Shown here piece by piece: positions 1 through 6,545 of a stretch of DNA of 64,000 bases. Each line of letters begins with the position of its first letter. Within the stretch, counting starts at the first letter, position 1. Where the stretch lies: positions 3,506,501-3,570,500 of the forward strand of contig NZ_CP007806.1 of assembly GCF_000219535.2 (NCBI RefSeq), read 5' to 3'. The translations under genes and the position numbers were made by a program. Origin of the DNA: Brevibacillus laterosporus LMG 15441 (GTDB taxonomy: Bacteria > Bacillota > Bacilli > Brevibacillales > Brevibacillaceae). Under the pieces are notes generated by a model, which did not search any database, was not told where the DNA came from, and saw nothing but the letters and a program-made list of their open reading frames with translations.

Positions 1-547
1 CCCACAGTCTCTCAATTTCAAGGTATAATGCCATTTGTCTTAGGTATCCATAAGCCTCTACAAAAGACACATACCCTTGGCTTTTATCCCAATACTTTCC
101 GTTAATGTCTCTGACTGTTTTTAGATCAGCAATCCTACATTGTTCAGGATTGTAGACATCCATTTTTATTTTCCATGGGGCATCTGCGAACTCAGCCGTT
201 GCGATTACTTCCTTTTGTCCTTCTAATGCAAGCATGACAAAGGGATCTTCTTGTAATGTCTGGATCATCTGGTCCGCATGGCGATACTGAGCGTACAGCT
301 CTCCCTTTTTTGTAAACAAGGATGGATTGTTCTCTTTAAATTGTTCCAAGGTTCCTTCTAACCAGGCATGTACATAGGAACCAAGCAATAAATTTATGTC
401 CGATGGATTACTCCATTCACCTGACAATTTAGCCATTGCCATAGCCTCACAAGTCCGGAAATCCTTATACTGGCTATTGCTCATATATTCTCTATCAGCC
501 TCTAGCGAGTAATAATTTTGATCATTCAGTTCCAGTAGCACTATCAT
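1..547 (-). CDS. Phage PD-(D/E)XK nuclease (DUF3799-like), 3' end outside the window
   Basis: Probable phage recombination exonuclease, working with the annealing-type protein encoded just upstream. The 182 visible residues carry the RecB-type nuclease signature: LGSYVHAWLE (His60), Asp130 in KIKMDVYN, D-L-K at 141-143 and a QMALY motif near 171-175. The C-terminus runs off the left edge. The ATG at 547 lies inside the end of the preceding gene, giving a 26-nt overlap and translational coupling; no strong ribosome site is visible, so GTG or ATG codons nearby are alternatives. The fold assignment rests on motifs and on the neighbour; the exact family (DUF3799 rather than YqaJ) is my recollection of the pattern. 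Confidence 0.72.
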   Translation of the reverse strand, partial: MIVLLELNDQNYYSLEADREYMSNSQYKDFRTCEAMAMAKLSGEWSNPSDINLLLGSYVHAWLEGTLEQFKENNPSLFTKKGELYAQYRHADQMIQTLQEDPFVMLALEGQKEVIATAEFADAPWKIKMDVYNPEQCRIADLKTVRDINGKYWDKSQGYVSFVEAYGYLRQMALYLEIERLW

Positions 548-1403
548 CACCGTCACTGTTGTCACTTGGTTGCTGAAGCTGTTGTTGCTTAAAAGCTTCC
601 TCCGTTTTGGAATTCAATTCTCTGCTACCTGCTTTTAAGTCAAAGTAATCTTCACGCTTACCCATGCCGTCCCTAAGGGCTTTATACACATTGGATAAAC
701 GAATGAAGTCATTTTCGCTAAATGCATCTGCACCGCAACCGATGTACTTCTCAAGCATGGCTTTATTCACTTGGAATTGAGTTTCAAAGATGGTTATCAT
801 ATTACGAACGCGATCTTGTAGTGGCTCCTTATGCCCATTTTTTAAAGTTTCTTTACAACGATCTATTGCGGAGTCAACAATATCTCCAGGAATCACCCCA
901 AGAATGCATGCTCTAACGCGACGAGCTCCTTGGTTTGCAACCATTTCGTAAATATCGCGTGGATCGTCTAGTTGATTAACTTTTCCTCTTGCTTTTCGCT
1001 CATGCTTTACAGTGAAAACTTTTGTTTGACGAGTGTTAGTTTCTAAATCCCACGCGTATGCCATCATTGAAGACTCTCCGTTTTTTTGCTCCAGCTCAAT
1101 TACTCCAAAATCAATATTTCCCCATGATTGAGCAAGCACTTCAGCCAATCGTATGGATGGACCTGTTACTTTGGTTCCACCTCTAGGAAACTCATACATC
1201 GCACTTTCTGCTAAAGCTTTTCTATCACATGCTTTCATGATTCTGTTGTAAGCATCGTACTCATCACGTGGAAATGTCTTTGCTACATACATGGCAGCTT
1301 GCACTTCCTGTGCTTGGCGACTCACCATTGCTTGTGCTGGTGCTGTTGATTGTCTAGTTGAGGGAGTAAACTGATTGTTTGATGGGGTTAAGCTATTTTC
1401 CAT
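522..1403 (-). CDS. Phage protein, candidate single-strand annealing protein
   Basis: A 293-residue protein I do not firmly recognise. It lies directly upstream of, and overlaps, a PD-(D/E)XK nuclease, which is the usual place of a RecT, Erf or Sak-type annealing protein. Visible features are a Gln/Thr-rich N-terminal tail, a conserved-looking core with GGTKVTGPSIRLAEVLAQ near residues 75-92, a segment ending in RRVRACILGVIPGDIVD, and a Gln/Ser/Asp-rich acidic tail resembling the SSB-recruiting tails of recombination proteins. AAGGAGG six bases before the ATG at 1403 fixes the start. It shows neither the RecT nor the Rad52 signature that I can see; a Sak3-like group is possible. Function is inferred from position. 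Confidence 0.6.
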   Translation of the reverse strand: MENSLTPSNNQFTPSTRQSTAPAQAMVSRQAQEVQAAMYVAKTFPRDEYDAYNRIMKACDRKALAESAMYEFPRGGTKVTGPSIRLAEVLAQSWGNIDFGVIELEQKNGESSMMAYAWDLETNTRQTKVFTVKHERKARGKVNQLDDPRDIYEMVANQGARRVRACILGVIPGDIVDSAIDRCKETLKNGHKEPLQDRVRNMITIFETQFQVNKAMLEKYIGCGADAFSENDFIRLSNVYKALRDGMGKREDYFDLKAGSRELNSKTEEAFKQQQLQQPSDNSDGDDSATGTE

Positions 1404-1484
1404 ATAATCCTCCTTGAAATTCCAGCCCGAACAAGTTACCATAGGGCTGGGTGTATTAGTGAACTTAGTGAAGGCTCTGCGCTG

Positions 1485-1703
1485 CTACGCAGGGTCTATT
1501 TCCTTTTCTTCCACATACTCAATCAACTCTTCTTCAATCTTTTCCAAATTGGAAATTAACGCTGAAAGCTTATGCTCGTGAAATTCTGCAAGGGCAGTAA
1601 GAATATTTGGTGTACTACGATATCGATCATCTGTTTCTTCTTTGAAATTAATAATTTCAGCTATTGAATCTTCTAAATTGCTAAGAGTTTGCCTTATACT
1701 CAT
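1485..1703 (-). CDS. Small acidic phage protein, unknown
   Basis: A 72-residue acidic, helical protein in the leftward early phage operon, 82 bases upstream of the annealing-protein gene. It begins at the ATG at 1703, eight bases after GAGGAGGT; the in-frame GTG at 1712 overlaps that ribosome site and is less likely. The C-terminal half is Glu-rich (IEEELIEYVEEKE). I recognise no family. The good ribosome site and the tight packing with the genes on both sides support it as a real gene. Confidence 0.6.
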   Translation of the reverse strand: MSIRQTLSNLEDSIAEIINFKEETDDRYRSTPNILTALAEFHEHKLSALISNLEKIEEELIEYVEEKEIDPA

Positions 1704-1720
1704 TTCAATCACCTCCTCTC

Positions 1721-1918
1721 TTACGCTTCCAGTAGAAGCAGCTCTCTTCTTAGTTCACGAAGCCTTGCTTTGGACTGTTGAATCTGTTCTTGATCACCAC
1801 TTTTTAATGCATCTGATAAAGTGGTCAATTCATAATTGAGTTCTAACCTGGCAACTGGGATGCGTTGTTCAGCGCGATCACTTTTCAACGCACGAATAAC
1901 GTTTTCAATTGCTGGCAT
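1721..1918 (-). CDS. Small helical phage protein, unknown
   Basis: A 65-residue charged protein predicted to be helical throughout, ending in an Arg/Glu/Leu-rich stretch (LRELRRELLLLEA) that could form a coiled coil. The ATG at 1918 follows AAGGGATG at usable distance; the upstream in-frame ATGs at 1936 and 1927 have no ribosome site. It ends 17 bases before the next gene of the leftward early operon. No family recognised. Confidence 0.5.
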   Translation of the reverse strand: MPAIENVIRALKSDRAEQRIPVARLELNYELTTLSDALKSGDQEQIQQSKARLRELRRELLLLEA

Positions 1919-2000
1919 TAGCTTCATCCCTTCCATGATTCAAATTTTCGATTCCATGAACGTTTGTAGTATTCAAACATGCCCTCTTGTCGTTGATCTT

Positions 2001-2258
2001 CTACCATGCATCCAGCCACACCAGAACCCTCCTTAGTTCGTTTTTTACAAACTCCTTATTCTCAGATGGGCTACGATCTCTCGCTGTCTCACGGACGCCC
2101 CTCACCTCTTCGGTGATGTCTTCCAACGATTCAATGACCAAGCCGATCCGCGTTTCCATCAACTCTGCTGGTTCATCAAAAGCTGTGGGCCCAAGTCTTC
2201 GTTGTCTCAGTGATTCTGTTTGCTCTACATACTCTGGAAAATCAGAAATTTGCTTCAT
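2001..2258 (-). CDS. Small phage protein, unknown
   Basis: An 85-residue charged protein rich in Glu and Arg, ending in VLVWLDAW. Its start overlaps the end of the preceding gene by 17 bases, as is usual in compact phage early operons. The ribosome site is weak (AGGTTGG), which is consistent with translational coupling. No recognisable domain. Confidence 0.5.
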   Translation of the reverse strand: MKQISDFPEYVEQTESLRQRRLGPTAFDEPAELMETRIGLVIESLEDITEEVRGVRETARDRSPSENKEFVKNELRRVLVWLDAW

Positions 2259-2478
2259 GTGATTTCCAACCTAGCTGCATTTTATCTTTGCCCAGTCTTA
2301 TCAATTCGTTTTGGAGCTCAATTTCTTGCATACGTCCTAATCGCAAGCGCTCCTTATATGGAGCTAAATCCCTTTCAAACTCATTGTTAATCTCATTCAA
2401 AGTAGTTAATTGCCGTTTGATTCTGCCTATTTTCAAATCGATATCATGTATCTGTTGGTTCTTTTCCTCTACTGTCAA
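2242..2478 (-). CDS. Small coiled-coil phage protein, unknown
   Basis: A 78-residue protein that is almost wholly predicted coiled coil, with Leu/Ile heptads in the segment from IHDIDLKIGRIKRQL to the C-terminus. AGGAGG lies eight bases before a TTG at 2478, which I take as the start; the GTG at 2487 overlaps the ribosome site. It is the first gene of this leftward block, as the next gene upstream (2540-3244) runs the other way. Function unknown; a scaffold or regulator of phage replication is possible. Confidence 0.5.
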   Translation of the reverse strand: MTVEEKNQQIHDIDLKIGRIKRQLTTLNEINNEFERDLAPYKERLRLGRMQEIELQNELIRLGKDKMQLGWKSHEANF

Positions 2479-2539
2479 GTTGGGCACCTCCTAATCAAGT
2501 TTTTAGGTAAATAAGCCTATTTGTTACAGGATTTTACTC

Positions 2540-3244
2540 ATGAATGTAGAACTATGTCGTAAGACCGTGAACTTTGGCGAGTGTCGGTTTATAATTTTTG
2601 ATGAAGGGACATTTGACATGGATGAAATTAAAATTAGTTTTACTCAATTTATGAAATATTCATTTTTAAACCCAAACAAACGATTGCAACAAGTAAAAGA
2701 GTGGAAATACACAAATTATGATGATGAGTCGAAATACGATTACTGGAAGAGGCTTAAGCTAGGTATTGTGAAATTTCATAAAGAAGGACTTGAATTATCA
2801 TTTTTAGATCAAATACCTTCTAGTGTTCCTATTGATCACCGAGATAACTATAGATTTGCAGTGAACAACTACAAAAAATTTTTAAAAAGAAATCCTAAAG
2901 CTGAATGGTTTAAAACTCAAAAGAAGTATTATCATTATGAAAATTTGCATATTAATGTTGGTCCTGAACTCGGTCTAAGAATCAAAGGTGTACCACATTT
3001 TATTAAGCTTTATTGCACCGATGATGGCGGATTAACTCAAAAGCTTGATCGTGGAAAGGCTGATTTAATGCTTCATCTCATGAAATTAGCAATACCAGAA
3101 CAACTTACTGAAGATTCCGTTCTTGCTCTCATCAACATCAAAAATGACGCTAGGATTATGAGATATAATTCTAATAACGAATACCTAGATGGGAATCTAG
3201 TTTTAAATATGAAAAGTTTTATTGATGCATGGAACATGGTTTAA
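2540..3244 (+). CDS. Hypothetical 234-aa protein, opposite strand within the phage early operon
   Basis: A 234-residue Lys- and Tyr-rich protein I do not recognise, the only rightward gene between 1 and 5,600. It is AT-rich, lacks a signal peptide and transmembrane segments, and its last codons overlap the end of the convergent zinc-finger gene at 3241. The orientation against the early operon is typical of a moron, a cargo gene with its own promoter that can be expressed from the prophage. The ATG at 2540 follows no strong ribosome site. A superinfection or anti-phage role is possible but nothing in the sequence shows it. Confidence 0.55.
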   Translation: MNVELCRKTVNFGECRFIIFDEGTFDMDEIKISFTQFMKYSFLNPNKRLQQVKEWKYTNYDDESKYDYWKRLKLGIVKFHKEGLELSFLDQIPSSVPIDHRDNYRFAVNNYKKFLKRNPKAEWFKTQKKYYHYENLHINVGPELGLRIKGVPHFIKLYCTDDGGLTQKLDRGKADLMLHLMKLAIPEQLTEDSVLALINIKNDARIMRYNSNNEYLDGNLVLNMKSFIDAWNMV

Positions 3245-3516
3245 CTTTGCTGCATATACTTCTCAATCAATTGCTCTATTTCGTCTATGTTGGACGCCGA
3301 GTCGAGTTCTGAAACTACTGCTTTCCAATTGACTCGTGCATCCATCTCGTGATCGAAAAACTCTTCCTTTTCTTCCTCGTTGATGTTAGCGAAAAGACCT
3401 ATATTGCTTCGTAAAGTACCTTCAAGGCAGACTTCGCAAATTGGGGTCCATTCACCCGTTTCATGCGCTACTGCCTTTCTTTTTTTACAAAAGCGACATT
3501 TACCTAGGCTCAACAT
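3241..3516 (-). CDS. Small zinc-ribbon phage protein
   Basis: A 91-residue protein whose first 30 residues hold two CxxC knuckles (CRFC at 8-11 and CEVC near 27-30), a treble-clef or zinc-ribbon arrangement that should bind one zinc ion. The rest is acidic and helical. GGAGAGG precedes the ATG, and the start overlaps the previous gene by 17 bases. The family is unknown; nucleic-acid or protein binding is plausible for a phage early protein. Confidence 0.6.
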   Translation of the reverse strand: MLSLGKCRFCKKRKAVAHETGEWTPICEVCLEGTLRSNIGLFANINEEEKEEFFDHEMDARVNWKAVVSELDSASNIDEIEQLIEKYMQQS

Positions 3517-3682
3517 TTACCTCTCCTATCTCAACCCCATACTCCTTGCAAAAGTCTTCTGTACGCTTCCTTGCAGCATCACAAACGGCTTGTCCAGAAA
3601 CAGGAAGCATTAAAGACATCTCACGGTTTGAATTCCTAGCTAATATCTCCGCTTGCCGACGGTTGAAATCATCCGCACTCAT
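3500..3682 (-). CDS. Small phage protein, unknown
   Basis: A 60-residue protein starting at the ATG at 3682, seven bases after a strong AAGGAGG; an upstream in-frame ATG would add 28 residues but lacks a ribosome site. It overlaps the downstream zinc-finger gene by 17 bases. No domain recognised. Confidence 0.5.
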   Translation of the reverse strand: MSADDFNRRQAEILARNSNREMSLMLPVSGQAVCDAARKRTEDFCKEYGVEIGEVNVEPR

Positions 3683-3842
3683 TTGCAAACCTCCTTCAAA
3701 TCCTTCATGTTCTCCCTCGCAAATCTCTGGATGTCTTTTGCCTTGCCAATCAAAACTAGCCAACAACCGCGATTAACTGGGTTAAGGATTTTCAATTTGC
3801 CATCTCCTTATATCATTTTTGAAACAAATAATGGTTTCGAGG

Positions 3843-4112
3843 TTAATATCTAGGCTGTTCATATAGCCATTCAATAAGAAACTCTCTTGTCTCCTTAGTT
3901 GGAAAATACCACTTACCTCCTACTTTGAATTTAGGAAACCTTGGATCGAAGAAAAATTTATCCTGTATTGTGTTCCAACACATGCAAGTTCTCCGCATTA
4001 ACTCCTTTGAATCCCAAAAAACTAATTCAGACTCAACTTCCTTCATCTTCTCCTTCAACTTCTCCAGATACATTCTTCTAACTTCAATCTCATCAATTTC
4101 TACCTTAATCAT
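3843..4112 (-). CDS. DUF771-like phage DNA-binding protein
   Basis: An 89-residue protein with a helical N-terminus and a C-terminal half that fits the DUF771 pattern of Firmicutes phages: a WDSKELMRRT start, a PRFPKFKVGGKWYFP core and a final TREFLIEWL helix, resembling a degenerate AlpA-type winged helix. It probably binds DNA, perhaps at the early control or excision region. The ATG at 4112, eleven bases after AAGGAG, is preferred over the ATG at 4121, which is only two bases from it. Confidence 0.6.
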   Translation of the reverse strand: MIKVEIDEIEVRRMYLEKLKEKMKEVESELVFWDSKELMRRTCMCWNTIQDKFFFDPRFPKFKVGGKWYFPTKETREFLIEWLYEQPRY

Positions 4113-4236
4113 TGCTAACATCGCTCCTTAGCTAATTACTTAGAGCTGGTTCATATTTGAACTTCCCCCTTTCATCAAGAATCTCCATATCAAAAAAACA
4201 ATAAACTATCTAATGTTATTTGCTTTATGAGAGCTC

Positions 4237-4458
4237 TTATGAATAACTCTGCTTGTCTGTTTTCAAACACCTATCCTGTTGCTGATCTTCAAGCCAGCGG
4301 ATAAATCCTTCTTTAGTAACCCTTTTGCTTCTTCCCAGCCGAATCAATGGGAAACCTTTTAACTCCATTAATTCATAGGATCTACGAACAGATATGTGTA
4401 GATATGACGCGATGTGCTGGGCGGTTAGAATCTGAGGCATTTCTTCAATTGTTTGCAT
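4237..4458 (-). CDS. Excisionase-family (HTH_17/AlpA-like) DNA-binding protein
   Basis: A 73-residue MerR/AlpA-like winged-helix protein. The motif runs LTAQHIASYLHISVRRSYEL followed by a basic wing with PLIRLGRSKRVTKEGFIRWL, the classical excisionase-type HTH_17 architecture. It could be the recombination directionality factor for the integrase at 9980 or an early regulator. AAGGAGGGGG precedes the ATG. It lies 14 bases downstream of the Rha-family gene. Confidence 0.72.
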   Translation of the reverse strand: MQTIEEMPQILTAQHIASYLHISVRRSYELMELKGFPLIRLGRSKRVTKEGFIRWLEDQQQDRCLKTDKQSYS

Positions 4459-4472
4459 AAAAACCCCCTCCT

Positions 4473-5258
4473 TTAATTCGCAATTTGCTTGTCCGTTTCT
4501 GAGACCATTCCCACTTTGTAGTGAATAGCCATTTCTTTTACAATTGCTAGATAAATTTCGGTTAAGCGCGCATCTTCAGCGATCGCATCCAAAGCGTTTA
4601 CCTTATCAATTTTTGATTTTGATACACCTTCTAAAGCCATTCTTTTCTGTATATTGGTTGTACGAATAGAGAGCTTACATTTTGATCGTTCCTCTAACCT
4701 TTGAAAAATCTCGTTCCGAATATCAGAGTAAGATCCAAAACCGCCTAGTTTTTTTGCCATTTTGTTAATGAGTGAATTGACCTTCTTTCGCCACTCTGTT
4801 GGGTTCAGGCTGAGAACCTCTGTAATATGCTCTTGTCTGGCTTCCACAGCTGCTAGACGCCTCTCTTGATCAACCAATTGCGATATAGAGGCTTGTAGGA
4901 TTTCGAGGTGTGTTTTTGGCTTGTCAGTTTCCTGAAGTTGCTCACGCATCCGCTTAAACTCTTCTAGAAATCTAACCTTCATTTTCATGGCTTCAGGTGT
5001 TACATAGCTCATTGCCACAATTGCGAAAGCATCTTCTGTTAAATCGTACTTGGAGTACATTTGCTTGTTCTGTGGGTGCTGGTATTGGGTAAGCTCAAAG
5101 TTGAGCAGACCCCATTCTTGTTCTCCCGCTTCTGTTAACTTCTCAATTTGATTTTCAATATCACGCATTACATTTTTATGCTCCTTATTGAAAACCTCAG
5201 CAATTGTTAAGCTATCCGTAACTACCCGATTGTGCTGAATGAAAACTAATTGGTTCAT
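4473..5258 (-). CDS. Rha-family phage regulatory protein with ORF6C domain (antirepressor)
   Basis: A 261-residue antirepressor-type protein. Residues 1-110 match the Rha domain (VVTDSLTIAEVFNKEHKNVM start, then DAFAIVAMSYVTPEAMKMKV), and the C-terminal 150 residues resemble ORF6C (LSLNPTEWRKKVNSLINKMA). Such proteins are expressed early after induction and counter the repressor or modulate host functions. It is the second gene of the leftward early operon, after the Cro-like gene. Family assignment is strong; the exact target is unknown. Confidence 0.82.
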   Translation of the reverse strand: MNQLVFIQHNRVVTDSLTIAEVFNKEHKNVMRDIENQIEKLTEAGEQEWGLLNFELTQYQHPQNKQMYSKYDLTEDAFAIVAMSYVTPEAMKMKVRFLEEFKRMREQLQETDKPKTHLEILQASISQLVDQERRLAAVEARQEHITEVLSLNPTEWRKKVNSLINKMAKKLGGFGSYSDIRNEIFQRLEERSKCKLSIRTTNIQKRMALEGVSKSKIDKVNALDAIAEDARLTEIYLAIVKEMAIHYKVGMVSETDKQIAN

Positions 5259-5292
5259 TTATTCAACCTCTTTTCGTAGTGTTGACACCACA

Positions 5293-5487
5293 TCATTCGC
5301 AATAAAAAATCTCCCTAGCATCTTTATTAAAATAGTGGGAGATTTTAAGCATTAATTCACCAGAGGGATTTCTTCCGTTTTCTACTCTTGTGATCGTATC
5401 TCTGTGGACACCAAGTTCCTTTGCAAGGTCTTCTTGAGAAATATTAAAATCCTCAGACTTTCGTAAACACCTAATTTTATTTTTCAT
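5293..5487 (-). CDS. Cro-like XRE-family repressor
   Basis: A 64-residue single-domain Cro/CI-type HTH protein with the motif ISQEDLAKELGVHRDTITRV near residues 17-36. It is the first gene of the leftward early operon and faces the CI-like gene at 5658, the standard lambdoid switch layout. The ATG at 5487, six bases after GAGGTG, is preferred over the GTG at 5496 that overlaps the ribosome site. It presumably binds the dyads in the 5,500-5,650 intergenic region. Confidence 0.8.
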   Translation of the reverse strand: MKNKIRCLRKSEDFNISQEDLAKELGVHRDTITRVENGRNPSGELMLKISHYFNKDAREIFYCE

Positions 5488-5512
5488 TTTTCTCACCTCG
5501 CGTTCCGTTGTG

Positions 5513-5542
5513 TCGACCCTACATTTTTAATTGTAGAGTCGA
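5513..5542. promoter_or_regulatory. Inverted repeat, candidate Cro/CI operator O1
   Basis: TCGACCCTACA and TGTAGAGTCGA form an 11-bp inverted repeat with one mismatch around an 8-nt spacer. It lies between the divergent Cro-like and CI-like genes, next to the Cro-like ribosome site. The CTACA/TGTAG core recurs in the second dyad at 5618. Confidence 0.6.
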
Positions 5543-5617
5543 ATCACACAAAAGTCAACCAATAATTTCTAAAAAAAAACAAGAACACATTATCTCTTTT
5601 ATTTTTGTGGTATATAC

Positions 5618-5632
5618 ACTACAATATGTAGT
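5618..5632. promoter_or_regulatory. Perfect dyad, candidate Cro/CI operator O2
   Basis: ACTACA-ATA-TGTAGT is a perfect 6-3-6 palindrome 25 bases before the CI-like start. It shares the CTACA/TGTAG half-sites with the dyad at 5513. Its position would let the repressor control its own transcription. Confidence 0.6.
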
Positions 5633-5657
5633 ATAGAAACGACAAGGACGGATGAAA

Positions 5658-6035
5658 ATGAATAATTTATTGGGCGATACCCTTCAAAAATTAAGGAAAG
5701 AGAAAAAGCTATCTTTGCGAGCTGTTGGCGAAATAACAGGTTTGAGTTATGGATATGTTAGAGATATTGAAATTGGGATAAATAGAAAAACCGATTCGCC
5801 AATGATACCAACGCCTGATACACTAAGAAAGTTTGCACAAGCATATGATTATCCTTATCAGGATCTTATGAGAATTGCTGGACATCTCGAAGATGCTTCT
5901 GGTCATCTTATTTTAGACGATCCAAACATCTCGGATGAAAACAAAGAATTATTCAGAAAAATATTAGACTTACCACCTGATCAATATGATTTAGTAAAAA
6001 ACATCATCAATAATTTTAAGAACGAAATAAAATGA
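5658..6035 (+). CDS. CI-like XRE-family prophage repressor
   Basis: A 125-residue repressor with an N-terminal Cro/CI HTH (LRAVGEITGLSYGYVRDIE) and a helical C-terminal part that probably dimerises. It has no S24 peptidase or LexA-like autocleavage domain, so induction must use another route, such as an antirepressor, a metalloprotease pair or a peptide signal; the RRNPP regulator next door is notable in that light. Divergent from the Cro-like gene and followed directly by a terminator. The ATG at 5658 has AAGGACGG at six bases; the in-frame ATG at 5652 touches it. Confidence 0.8.
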   Translation: MNNLLGDTLQKLRKEKKLSLRAVGEITGLSYGYVRDIEIGINRKTDSPMIPTPDTLRKFAQAYDYPYQDLMRIAGHLEDASGHLILDDPNISDENKELFRKILDLPPDQYDLVKNIINNFKNEIK

Positions 6036-6070
6036 AGCCCTACTCTCAGAGTAAGGGCTTCATTTTATTT
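6033..6070 (+). terminator. Terminator of the CI-like gene
   Basis: GAAGCCCTAC and GTAAGGGCTTC pair across a short loop, followed by ATTTTATTT. The hairpin begins at the stop codon of the repressor gene and overlaps the 3' end of the convergent 51-codon gene. Confidence 0.8.
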
Positions 6071-6220
6071 CGTGATATCTTTCAATAAACTGCATGCATG
6101 CTGAGCATGAGGTGTCTTTTCTTGGAGTATGGTTCTTAGCAGCATGAGTTCATCAGGTTTAAATGCAATCATATTAAGTTTCTCGAAATTAGTTTGATCA
6201 TTGTTGTTAATCCCTTCCAT
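6065..6220 (-). CDS. Small protein (51 aa), unknown
   Basis: A 51-codon gene starting at the ATG at 6220, preceded by GGGAGGAG at good distance. The product is soluble, with an Asn/Asp-rich N-terminus, a Leu-rich middle (PDELMLLRTIL) and two His and one Cys near the C-terminus. It lies between the peptide gene terminator and the repressor terminator and converges on the repressor gene. I do not recognise it. The strong ribosome site is the main support. Confidence 0.5.
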   Translation of the reverse strand: MEGINNNDQTNFEKLNMIAFKPDELMLLRTILQEKTPHAQHACSLLKDITK

Positions 6221-6334
6221 ACCTGAGCTCCTCCCTTAAAACCCCGTCTCATTTTTACATTATGTGTTTGTAATTAATTATATTATGAGGGACACGTTTT
6301 TGTACCTTCGACAAATTATATGGAAATTCGACAC

Positions 6335-6361
6335 GAAAAAAGCCCCTTTTATAGGGGGCTT
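6335..6361 (-). terminator. Terminator of the RRNPP regulator-peptide operon
   Basis: On the minus strand AGCCCCCT-ATAA-AAGGGGCT is followed by a run of T. It lies about 40 bases downstream of the pro-peptide stop codon and closes that two-gene operon. Confidence 0.8.
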
Positions 6362-6397
6362 AATTAACAAAAAAAGTTACTGTTCAATAAATTTGGT

Positions 6398-6544
6398 CTA
6401 CCAATCAGGTGCAGTACTGTATTGGATGAAATGTGCTGTGGCTTTTTCAGCGGTTACCTGAACTGATTCCTCCGTACTAACCATCGAAGAAGACATTAAA
6501 AGAAAAGCAAACAAAACTAGAGAAGAAGCAAATAGTTTTTTCAT
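6398..6544 (-). CDS. Secreted pro-peptide (48 aa), candidate RRNPP signal
   Basis: A 48-codon gene one base downstream of the RRNPP regulator stop codon, with AGAGAGG inside the end of that gene as ribosome site. The product has a basic start (MKK), a hydrophobic core of about 15 residues (LVLFAFLL) and a short polar tail ending in YSTAPDW. This is the architecture of Phr, NprX, PapR and AimP precursors, which are exported, trimmed to a C-terminal 5-10-residue peptide and taken up to bind the TPR regulator encoded upstream. The mature peptide is probably within the last 7-10 residues; that boundary is inference. Confidence 0.75.
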   Translation of the reverse strand: MKKLFASSLVLFAFLLMSSSMVSTEESVQVTAEKATAHFIQYSTAPDW

Positions 6545-6545
6545 G

